From contig DAOSVM010000038.1 of NCBI GenBank assembly GCA_035379625.1, forward strand, positions 1-22,346: 22,346 bases of DNA. The letters are read 5' to 3'. Positions within the stretch are counted from its first letter, which is position 1. The number at the start of each line of letters is the position of its first letter. A program made the translations under genes and the position numbers. This document shows positions 1 to 7,803 of the stretch, piece after piece. Source of the stretch: DAOSCP01 sp035379625 (lineage in GTDB: Bacteria; Bacteroidota; Ignavibacteria; Ignavibacteriales; DAOSCP01). The notes under the pieces are model-generated. The model saw nothing but the letters and a program-made list of their open reading frames with translations. It made no database searches and had not been told where the DNA came from.

Positions 1-3000
1 TTTCCTTGATAATATAATTTAAAGGATAAAAGAACAAGGCATCTTCAATTTCATCTTCTGGAGAAAAATTTTCTTTTCTTTCATCAATAGCAATGGTTAA
101 GTATTTATTTATATCCTTTTTAAAATCATTTCGATAATTTTCAATTGGTTCTGGAAAATCTATGAGAAAATTCTTTTCAAAGTCAAAATTTAAATTTATA
201 TCAAAGAAAATATCGATAAATTTTTCAACGCTTTGAGTAATCTCTTCTTTTAACTTATCATTTATATCCTTGTATTTTTTTAACATTTTAAACGAATCTT
301 CATTATTACCATAGTAAAGTACTGTTTCGTTGATATCCTTTATTTTACCATTAGATAACTCATATAAACCACCCATACAGGTAGCTTCTTTCTCTTTAAC
401 AGTTTTTATTATTTTTAAATTATTAGTATCAATTTCAAAAATATTTTTTATTAACTCTTTTACATAAGAAGCAATCATTGGATATTTATCATTTGGATCT
501 AAAATTTTTAAATATTTAGAACCATTACCACTAACTATTATATTTTCAGGTATTATTTTATTATTATCTTTCTCATTAGATAATTTTAATTTCAATAAAA
601 CTAAACTATAATACATAATTGCTGAAAAATGAAAAAGAATTAAGAATTTAATATAACTATTATTAGAAAGTTCTTGTGTAATTTTTAATTGTTCATCCCA
701 TGAGAATAATGTATTAAATAGCTCATTTGGATGTAAAGCTTTCTTATCATAATTCTTCTTATCGTGATAAATGTTTTTGAAAAAGTCATTATCACTATGT
801 TTAGTTTTAAGATTTTCAATTAATGATAGACCTATTTTATAAATACCTTCTGGTTCAGCTAATGAATCATGAGCGTAACCTAATACAGAATTAGGTGCCC
901 AAATTGAATTCCCAGCAAAATTAAATGAGCTACCAAATTTAGGTTCATTATCTATAAAAAATGCGATATCTGTGGAGCCCCCACCAATATCAACAGACAA
1001 AATTGGTGTTGTTGATGAAGTTTTCCCTGTTTTTTTGTAATAAAAGTATGGTGCACTAGATTCAGTAATCACTACTATATTATCATCTGATAATGAATGA
1101 AAATATTTTTTAACTATATTTGACCAAATTGCGTTATATTTATTTTGATATCCTGCGTACATACTTAAAGGTTTAAACCAAATAATTTTTGATTGTTTGG
1201 GATCTCCACCATTTAATAATATTTTGTTCCGAGCTAATAATAACAATTCTGACAAAAATGCTTCAATTTTTTTATCATTTTCATCTTTATTGACTTGCCA
1301 TTTTAAATTTGAAAAAATATTTTGTTCATCACTTATTCTGAGTTTACCGAATGTGAAGGATATATTAATATTACCTAAAACATCTATTTGGGCAGGGTTA
1401 AATTCTTTAATGGAAGATAAAGCAGTTCTTACGGGGAAATAATACTTTGGATTATCTCCAGAATTAATAATAGAAGGTATAAATTCATTAATTTGAGTTG
1501 TAATAAGTTTGTTATTTACATCACCTGAAATATCCTCATAAATTTCGGTTAAAGTTTTACCATCTTGATTTTTTTTAATTTCTGGGAATAAAATTACTTG
1601 CAAATCTTTGTCGCTTATAGATAAGCTTTCTGGTTCTTTGTTGTCGTTTTCTTCTAATAAGGCTATATGGGAATTAGTTGTTCCAAAATCAACTGCAATA
1701 TTATAAGTTCCCTCAAGTTTACGTATTTCTTTGTATTTCGGAACTATAATACTTTCGTATTTTTCGTTTGTATCTTTGTCCGGTTTGACAGTTAATTGAA
1801 TATACTGAAATGGAAAATTTGCTTCATAATAATAAGAACCAATAGACGAGTTAGAGTTTTTTTTATCATTTCTGATTGTTTTTTTGATTTTTTCATTTGT
1901 ATTAGTATTAGGCTCGTAAGATTTATTATCATCATTATAAAAAATTAATTCTAATTCTTTAACTTCTTCAGTATCTACCATCAATACTTTATAATAATCA
2001 TTGAAATCAGAATCATTTGTAACCTTAAAAAGAGGGAAAAATGCAAAGTAAACATCTAAATTGACTATTTCACCACAGTTATTTTTTATCTTATTTTCAT
2101 CAGTTGCATCTACCAAGTACTCTTTATGAAAAGTAACTTTACCCCCTTCTACGGGGATATCTAAATAAACCCTTACACTATTTTTAGAGATTACTTTGAA
2201 TCTAATGTTATTTTGTAAATCTTTAGAAGTGAAAAAATCGAAATACAATGGTTTGATAGGTAACAAATAATCATGAGAACTATTATAATTTTCATCTTTT
2301 AAAGTTACAAAATAATCACTATTTATTTTGTAATTTACTTTAATTAGAGTGTCGCTTAAAAAGTCATTTACAAAAATATATGGATGACGTCTATATGTAC
2401 CTGGAATAGTTCTTTTAATTAAAGACTCTTTTACTTCAAAGGGTATCTTGAAATTATTATCAATTTCGTTCTTTATATTATATCCATCTTTTAAAACTAA
2501 TGGTACTATTTCTTTTTCTTTTAATTCATCAGGTATTTTAGAAGATTTAATTTTTAATGGACTTATTATTTGAATAATATCATCTCCTATATGGATTTGT
2601 AAAGTTTTGTTAAAAATAGTAATTTCTTTCCCATCATCAAGGGTTAATGGATCTACACCTGTAAATTCTTCATTAATTATATTACTGATTGAATTTCCCA
2701 AGAATTTTTTATATTCTTGTAAATAATTATATAAATTCTCTGCATATTTTTGTAATTCATGATTTTCCTTAAAGAAGAAGTAAAGATATTGAATAAATCT
2801 TAGATCTCTGTCTTTAAGTGGATCATAATCTTGGAAAAATACTTTTCCATTCACTTTTTTTAAATTAATATTTGATTTTACATTTAAGTCAGGTTTTGTA
2901 TAAACAATTGAATATGGTGATGTACCGCCAATAATCTCATTATCCAACTCAAAAAGATAAAAAGTATTGAATTTTTCTATTTCTTGATTAGTTTTTATAT

Positions 3001-3421
3001 ATTTTTCTAATACAGAACCTAAATGTTGGTGGGAAGTTTCATTGGATTTATATAATTTATCAATTTCATTTTTGGGATTCCACGGAATAATATTTAAATT
3101 TGACTTTTTCTTTATTAAACTATTTTTCTCAAATAATAACTCTAATAAATCAAAGCATTCAGATATCATTTTATCGTATAAAGTAGCATCTTTTTCGTTA
3201 TCATCATTTTTTTTCTTCAGTTCTCGTGTTGCTATCTTAAAGGCTGTATCAAATAAGTGCATTCTTGCAAAAGGAGATGGTATAGCCGTGAGTACTTTTT
3301 GTATATTTGGTACACTTGGATCTTCAATATTGTCTATAACTTGTTTATTATATTGATATGATTCAAACCAATAATTTGCTGCTTTTTCTTTATTTTTATG
3401 AATAGATAATATTCTTCCCAT
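1..3421 (-). CDS. Large actin/Hsp70-like ATPase with long N-terminal region (partial, C-terminus beyond left edge)
   Basis: The minus-strand frame starting with ATG at 3421 reads to the window edge, giving at least 1140 residues. Seen: an actin/Hsp70-type ATPase in its second half, with phosphate-1 motif IAVDFGTTNS (Asp about residue 578), phosphate-2 motif VDIGGGSTDIAF (Asp about 811) and adenosine-type motif IIVSGNGSKYL (about 961-971). Order and spacing fit the ASKHA superfamily. The first 570 or so residues begin MGRILSIHKNKEKAANYWF, include IPSPFARMHLFDTAFK near residue 50, and match no domain I can name; much of it looks beta-rich. I see no DnaK-type substrate-binding domain before the edge. 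An AGGTG Shine-Dalgarno overlaps the upstream stop, 7 bases away, so it is the fourth gene of the cassette. The fold is well supported. Function is unknown: chaperone-like, filament-forming or signalling are all open. Confidence 0.85.
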   Translation of the reverse strand, partial: MGRILSIHKNKEKAANYWFESYQYNKQVIDNIEDPSVPNIQKVLTAIPSPFARMHLFDTAFKIATRELKKKNDDNEKDATLYDKMISECFDLLELLFEKNSLIKKKSNLNIIPWNPKNEIDKLYKSNETSHQHLGSVLEKYIKTNQEIEKFNTFYLFELDNEIIGGTSPYSIVYTKPDLNVKSNINLKKVNGKVFFQDYDPLKDRDLRFIQYLYFFFKENHELQKYAENLYNYLQEYKKFLGNSISNIINEEFTGVDPLTLDDGKEITIFNKTLQIHIGDDIIQIISPLKIKSSKIPDELKEKEIVPLVLKDGYNIKNEIDNNFKIPFEVKESLIKRTIPGTYRRHPYIFVNDFLSDTLIKVNYKINSDYFVTLKDENYNSSHDYLLPIKPLYFDFFTSKDLQNNIRFKVISKNSVRVYLDIPVEGGKVTFHKEYLVDATDENKIKNNCGEIVNLDVYFAFFPLFKVTNDSDFNDYYKVLMVDTEEVKELELIFYNDDNKSYEPNTNTNEKIKKTIRNDKKNSNSSIGSYYYEANFPFQYIQLTVKPDKDTNEKYESIIVPKYKEIRKLEGTYNIAVDFGTTNSHIALLEENDNKEPESLSISDKDLQVILFPEIKKNQDGKTLTEIYEDISGDVNNKLITTQINEFIPSIINSGDNPKYYFPVRTALSSIKEFNPAQIDVLGNINISFTFGKLRISDEQNIFSNLKWQVNKDENDKKIEAFLSELLLLARNKILLNGGDPKQSKIIWFKPLSMYAGYQNKYNAIWSNIVKKYFHSLSDDNIVVITESSAPYFYYKKTGKTSSTTPILSVDIGGGSTDIAFFIDNEPKFGSSFNFAGNSIWAPNSVLGYAHDSLAEPEGIYKIGLSLIENLKTKHSDNDFFKNIYHDKKNYDKKALHPNELFNTLFSWDEQLKITQELSNNSYIKFLILFHFSAIMYYSLVLLKLKLSNEKDNNKIIPENIIVSGNGSKYLKILDPNDKYPMIASYVKELIKNIFEIDTNNLKIIKTVKEKEATCMGGLYELSNGKIKDINETVLYYGNNEDSFKMLKKYKDINDKLKEEITQSVEKFIDIFFDINLNFDFEKNFLIDFPEPIENYRNDFKKDINKYLTIAIDERKENFSPEDEIEDALFFYPLNYIIKE

Positions 3422-3428
3422 ATTACAC

Positions 3429-4841
3429 CTAAATGTTATTTTTAATTAATACTTCTTCAATAGAATTATATAAAAGATTTAAATATGAACTTTTTTTATT
3501 GTCAGTTTTTAATTTCCTTTTGTTTTTATCAGCGCAAGCATTAATAATATTTTCTTTAGTAATTTTATCCGATTTTTTATAATTTAATAAATTTTTATAG
3601 TCCGTTTCACTTTTAGGACTATCAAAAGTATCAAAGGAATAATCATTATCCTTTAATTCATTTAGCCAATCTTCAAAAGAGTTAAAGAATTTTGACATAT
3701 TATCGTAGAATTTGCTTGTTAAAAAATTATTATTAATTCCAAAATAAGTTGCAAATGTTGAACCAACTTGAGTATTAATATGTGGATGTAACCATGAGAA
3801 AACTTTGAATACAGAAAGAGGTATTTTTATTTGTTCATTAATATTATTCCCTAAGTTATTAAAATTAAGTCTTCTTTCATTAGTTTCAACGGCGAATTCA
3901 TAATATTTACAACTGTTATTATCAAAATTGTTATTGCAAAAATGAACTATAGATAAAGCTGCGCCTACTTCTACAAAGTTAGCGGGATTTTTTTGATTTT
4001 GCCCACCCTCAAAATTTTTCAATGCCTTGGATGATTCATTATCGCCTATGTAATATAATGCATTTAAACCTTTAAGATTATTTTCATAATAAGAAAGAGC
4101 AGCAATTGTTTTTGTTATAAAATTATTGGAATCAATTTGGCTATTTTCATCTTGTTCTAATTTAAAATATGGGAGAACTGTTACTGCGCCTTTTGTACAA
4201 TCTTTAATTGCATTGCTCGCACCATCTTCAACTCCCTGAATAAATGTATTTAATATTAAAGGAAAACCTGCAGCTCCGGTACCACCAAAAATAGAACTGA
4301 TAATAAATATTTTGTCATCATTGGTAAAACTATTGCAAAAAGCTTCAAATTCTTTTGAATCTGTTATGGCTTCTAAAACAATAGATCCAACATTAGGGCT
4401 GCCCAGGAAACCATGTGTTAATTCATTATTTAAATTTTTTTCAGAATATAAGCTTTCAAGTAACAATTTTGTAGCTTCTGATTCAATTCTGTGGAAATTT
4501 AAATATTCTTTTAAGTCAATTTTTAAAGAACTAGGGAGCTTTAATACAAAATCATTATCGGTTATTGATGAGTTATTGGTATCTTTTAATTCAGTTATAG
4601 GTATTAAATCAACATTAAAAGCTTTTGTTTTTTGATTTTTACCTAATTCTTTTTTTATGTTATAATAATCAATAATTAGTTGCGTTGTTCTTAAAGTATC
4701 AGCATTACTAACATCTGTATCAATGATGATTGGAATAATTTTATCAACGTTTGTTTTAACTCCTGAAGCTAATAAGAAAGTTAAAGAACGCAGAACGCGT
4801 GAACCAGTTCCACCTATTGCAAAAATATATAAATTTCCCAT
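3429..4841 (-). CDS. Tubulin/FtsZ-like GTPase-fold protein (Tubulin_2-like)
   Basis: 470 residues. Seen: the N-terminus is a Rossmann strand and glycine loop, LYIFAIGGTGSRVLRSL (G-loop residues 10-15), followed by IIIDTDVSNAD (38-48), and later the tubulin signature-like loop IFGGTGAAGFP (184-194), equivalent to GGGTGTG/GGGTGSG of FtsZ and tubulin. This is the pattern of the divergent bacterial tubulin-like family (Pfam Tubulin_2), not of cell-division FtsZ, whose conserved core sequence is missing. The C-terminal half has no motif I recognise. No signal peptide or membrane segment is visible, so it is probably cytosolic. The ATG shares one base with the stop of the upstream membrane-protein gene (TAATG), implying translational coupling. 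GTP binding is likely; GTPase activity and polymerisation are inferred from the fold only. Confidence 0.82.
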   Translation of the reverse strand: MGNLYIFAIGGTGSRVLRSLTFLLASGVKTNVDKIIPIIIDTDVSNADTLRTTQLIIDYYNIKKELGKNQKTKAFNVDLIPITELKDTNNSSITDNDFVLKLPSSLKIDLKEYLNFHRIESEATKLLLESLYSEKNLNNELTHGFLGSPNVGSIVLEAITDSKEFEAFCNSFTNDDKIFIISSIFGGTGAAGFPLILNTFIQGVEDGASNAIKDCTKGAVTVLPYFKLEQDENSQIDSNNFITKTIAALSYYENNLKGLNALYYIGDNESSKALKNFEGGQNQKNPANFVEVGAALSIVHFCNNNFDNNSCKYYEFAVETNERRLNFNNLGNNINEQIKIPLSVFKVFSWLHPHINTQVGSTFATYFGINNNFLTSKFYDNMSKFFNSFEDWLNELKDNDYSFDTFDSPKSETDYKNLLNYKKSDKITKENIINACADKNKRKLKTDNKKSSYLNLLYNSIEEVLIKNNI

Positions 4842-5245
4842 TATTCTATTCCTCTTAATTTATTCCATTTGAAAGGTGTGTTTGCTGCATGTTTTGACCA
4901 TCTGCTAAAAATAAAAGATAATAAAATATATATTATAGCCGTAAAAAGTAGGCAAATAATAGAAAAAGTTATAATTGATGGTAAATATTGACCTTCAAAT
5001 TTGCTATAACTGATAATGAAAGAAACAATTAAACCCAAAATAGATGTAATAATTAGTACTAAACTCCATTTTTTAATAGAAAACCAGTTTATCTTTTTTT
5101 GATTAAAATAAAAGTAATAAAGATACATAGCTAAGGTGGATATAAGTAATAATACCCAAAAAAGAATTACATAAATATCATCCCATAAGGGATCATCTTG
5201 CTGTCCGTGCAAGAATTGAAAAAATGAAACAATGATATCGTTCAT
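4841..5245 (-). CDS. Small integral membrane protein of the tubulin/Hsp70-like cassette
   Basis: 134 residues with three strongly hydrophobic stretches, about 24-46, 61-80 and 90-113, separated by short basic loops (NQKKINWFSIKKW; SRWSKHAANTPFKW). No enzymatic motif is visible and I do not recognise the family. The AGGTGA ribosome site 5 bases before ATG 5245 supports the start. It sits 12 bases downstream of the lipoprotein gene and overlaps the tubulin-like start by one base, so it is co-translated with both. Inference: it anchors or couples the cytosolic nucleotide-binding proteins to the envelope lipoprotein. The basic tail after the last helix suggests a cytosolic C-terminus by the positive-inside rule. 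Confidence 0.75.
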   Translation of the reverse strand: MNDIIVSFFQFLHGQQDDPLWDDIYVILFWVLLLISTLAMYLYYFYFNQKKINWFSIKKWSLVLIITSILGLIVSFIISYSKFEGQYLPSIITFSIICLLFTAIIYILLSFIFSRWSKHAANTPFKWNKLRGIE

Positions 5246-5257
5246 AATTCACCTATA

Positions 5258-6523
5258 TTATTTATTAAACTTATAGTTATAACTAAAGGATGATTTGTAA
5301 AGGTATGCTTGTTGAATTCCTTTTAAAATATGACTTATAGCAAAAGTTTTACTTAATGTTATATTGTCATAATAACCATCATAATCTGTGCTATAAACAT
5401 CAATCCATTTAGGTAAATAATTATTGAAAGTAATATTTAATTCATCATATTTATCAAATTTACCTTTCATTTTAATTGTTAGAAAATGGGTATAATTTTT
5501 AGCTATTGATACTTCATTTTTGGATAAATATTTATTAAAATCATTTTTAGTATAAAATTTTTTACTCAATACTTGATTTTGGAGACAAGAAATTTGGATA
5601 GAAGAATCTAAAAAATTACAATTATGATAATATTTTGGCAAATTTGATAGATTAAACCCTATTGTAAATTGAAAAATATTATTTTTATCAGCTTTTATAT
5701 TTTTAAATACTTTATTATTTTCTTTTTCAGTACGAAATGAGCCAATATAATTTGAAAGATGTAAAGGTTCTTGTTCAATATTACTCAAATTAATACCAAA
5801 TGCAAATTGGTTGTTAGGTGTAATTAAATTGTTATTATCAATTTCATTTGTTATTTTAGTGACTAATTTATTTGGTCCAATAATCCAAATATAATAAGGT
5901 CTTTTTACGTTTTGAATTATTTTTGGCGTTCCTTTGGAAGGATAATAGGTACCTGAAAAGTCAGTCATAAATCTATAAACTGTAAGAGTAATATTCTTTT
6001 TAACTGCTTGGTTAAAAATAACATTAAATTTACTTTGTAATGTAGGTATTTCATTTTCTTGTACTTTATCAATAACAAAGTCTGAGACAAGTATATATAT
6101 ATCATCATTTTTTGTTGAGTCAATAATATATTTTAAAAAATCATCTATTGGAGTTGTATTGCAATATTCAATTAATCCATTGTTAATTTTATTACAAAAA
6201 TCGTAAGAATTGTTGGAAAATATTTTTAATTTTAATTTATCATTAAAAATATGGTAATTTATATTTGAGATTATATATTTATTTTTTGTTTCTCTTAAGT
6301 TATCAAATAATGCTGCCAAATTAGTGACTGTAGATTTAAATTCATTACCATTAAAATACCCTTTCATACTTGCACTATTTTCTAATACAATATTTATATT
6401 ATTTATTTTTAATTTTTCTTCTACATTTTTTACTTTATTATTACAACCTAACAGAAGTAAAACAATATATATAACTAAAATTTTGAAATAATGAATATTA
6501 TTTAATTTGTTATAAAATCTCAT
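5258..6523 (-). CDS. vWA-like lipoprotein, first gene of the tubulin/Hsp70-like cassette
   Basis: 421 residues. Seen: an N-terminal signal with lipobox LLLLGC (Cys27), so it should be lipid-anchored. A von Willebrand A-like domain follows from about residue 42: first strand and MIDAS loop INIVLENSASMKGYF (48-52, ENSAS in place of DxSxS), a threonine position near CNTTPIDDF (123-124) and the third motif IYILVSDFV (Asp148). The first MIDAS Asp is replaced by Glu, so metal binding may be altered. Residues from about 200 to 421 form an unassigned, probably beta-rich domain. A GAGGGG Shine-Dalgarno just upstream of ATG 6523 supports the start. Its promoter should lie in the AT-rich spacer to its right. 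Role inferred: extracytoplasmic ligand-binding or scaffolding partner of the downstream genes. The lipobox is secure; the vWA call is motif-based. Confidence 0.75.
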   Translation of the reverse strand: MRFYNKLNNIHYFKILVIYIVLLLLGCNNKVKNVEEKLKINNINIVLENSASMKGYFNGNEFKSTVTNLAALFDNLRETKNKYIISNINYHIFNDKLKLKIFSNNSYDFCNKINNGLIEYCNTTPIDDFLKYIIDSTKNDDIYILVSDFVIDKVQENEIPTLQSKFNVIFNQAVKKNITLTVYRFMTDFSGTYYPSKGTPKIIQNVKRPYYIWIIGPNKLVTKITNEIDNNNLITPNNQFAFGINLSNIEQEPLHLSNYIGSFRTEKENNKVFKNIKADKNNIFQFTIGFNLSNLPKYYHNCNFLDSSIQISCLQNQVLSKKFYTKNDFNKYLSKNEVSIAKNYTHFLTIKMKGKFDKYDELNITFNNYLPKWIDVYSTDYDGYYDNITLSKTFAISHILKGIQQAYLYKSSFSYNYKFNK

Positions 6524-6759
6524 TTTCCCCTCAAATATTGATAAAAATTACAACAAATGAAAAATATAAAAAAAATAATCAAAAAAAAATATAAAAAAAG
6601 CAAATAAAAAAATAAAAAAATAATCTGACTTTAAATAATCTTGTAATTATTAAACTAATTAGACTTTTTTAACTATAATTTTTCCATTTTTTAACAGAAC
6701 TTTTTTTATAATTATTATAATATTTTTTTTAATTTTTTTTAATAAAAAAAGGTCATGAA
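6524..6759. promoter_or_regulatory. Divergent AT-rich spacer with A-tracts and candidate promoters
   Basis: This 236-base spacer separates the leftward cassette from the rightward TPR-rel genes and must hold promoters for both. Its left half carries consecutive A-tracts on the plus strand (about 6568-6575, 6581-6589, 6593-6599, 6606-6612, 6614-6620), about 8-13 bases apart centre to centre, a spacing that can bend DNA. The right half is T-rich. A perfect TATAAT lies at 6674-6679 with a poor -35 match TTAAAC at 6650-6655 (18-base spacer), a possible promoter for the TPR gene, but such hexamers arise easily in sequence this AT-rich. No operator palindrome or riboswitch was seen. Confidence 0.4.
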
Positions 6760-7749
6760 ATGAAGTACCTATTTATAATTATTTTTTTATTTACCAATTT
6801 ATTTGCTGAAGAAATAAGTGATGACAAATTAGATAAATTAATAAGAGAAGGTATAAACTACATTGTAAGTACAAACTACGCAAAGGCAACCAGTTTGTTT
6901 ACTAAGATATTAAACGATTATCCAAATTTGCCTGTTGGTGAGATATATTTAGCAGCAACTGAAATTACAAAAAATGATGACTATGGCTATATTAACAAAG
7001 GCAAAAATATTCATAATCTACTAAATAAAGCAATTGAAAAATCTGAGAAAATAATAAATAGTAATCCGAAACAAATTGAAGGTTATTATTATAAAGCTTT
7101 AAGTTATGGATATTTAGCATATTATTATGCATTGGGAAAAGATTATTATCAAGCTTTTACAAAAGGATTAACATCATTAAATGCATTTGATAAATGTTTA
7201 GCTATGGATAAAAATTTTTATGATGCTTATGTTGCTCTTGGTTCATACAAATATTGGAAAAGTGTAAAAATGAGTTGGGTTCCATTTGTTCCAGATGAGA
7301 GAAAAACAGGGATAATGTTACTAAAAAAATCTCTTAATAGTGATTGTTATAATAAACATTTAGCTTCACTTTCTCTTATTTGGATTTATATAGAAGAGAG
7401 AAATTATGATCAAGCAATACAATTATGTGAAAATTTCCTAAAATACTATCCGGATAATAGAATAATCAAATATGCTTATGCACGTGCATATCAAGATGTT
7501 AATATTCAAAAATCAATTGATATATTAAACGATATGTTAAGTTTTTATGTAAATATGGAAAATAATAATCATTATAAAGAAATTATTTTGAAACATAAAT
7601 TGGCCCAACTATATCATGAAAAAGGCAATAATGATAAAGCTAAACAATTATGTAGGGAAATTTTGGATACAAATATATCAAATGATGTAAGGGAAAAATT
7701 AAAAACACGACTAGAAAAAGTGCAGGAGTTATATGATGAATTAAATTAA
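6760..7749 (+). CDS. Exported TPR-repeat protein
   Basis: 329 residues. Seen: a short signal peptide (KYLFIIIFLFTNLFA, likely cut after Ala16) and then helical repeats of the tetratricopeptide type, for example NYAKATSLFTKILNDYPNL (about 39-57), KSEKIINSNPKQIEGYYYKA, NYDQAIQLCENFLKYYPDN and GNNDKAKQLCREILD near the C-terminus. No lipobox, so it is predicted to be periplasmic or secreted. An AGGT element lies about 8 bases before the ATG; the ATG at 6755 is in another frame and closes at once. The rel gene follows after 54 bases on the same strand, possibly as one unit. TPRs mediate protein-protein contacts; the partner is unknown. Confidence 0.8.
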   Translation: MKYLFIIIFLFTNLFAEEISDDKLDKLIREGINYIVSTNYAKATSLFTKILNDYPNLPVGEIYLAATEITKNDDYGYINKGKNIHNLLNKAIEKSEKIINSNPKQIEGYYYKALSYGYLAYYYALGKDYYQAFTKGLTSLNAFDKCLAMDKNFYDAYVALGSYKYWKSVKMSWVPFVPDERKTGIMLLKKSLNSDCYNKHLASLSLIWIYIEERNYDQAIQLCENFLKYYPDNRIIKYAYARAYQDVNIQKSIDILNDMLSFYVNMENNNHYKEIILKHKLAQLYHEKGNNDKAKQLCREILDTNISNDVREKLKTRLEKVQELYDELN

Positions 7750-7803
7750 ACTATTTGCAATTTAAGTTAAATATTCTTATTTTACATAAAAAAATGTTTA
7801 AAG

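Noticed and set aside
1197..4635. Plus-strand ORFs at 1197-1442, 3042-3356 and 4312-4635
   Set aside because: All lie inside minus-strand genes with strong motif support (Hsp70-like and tubulin-like) and show no family signature.
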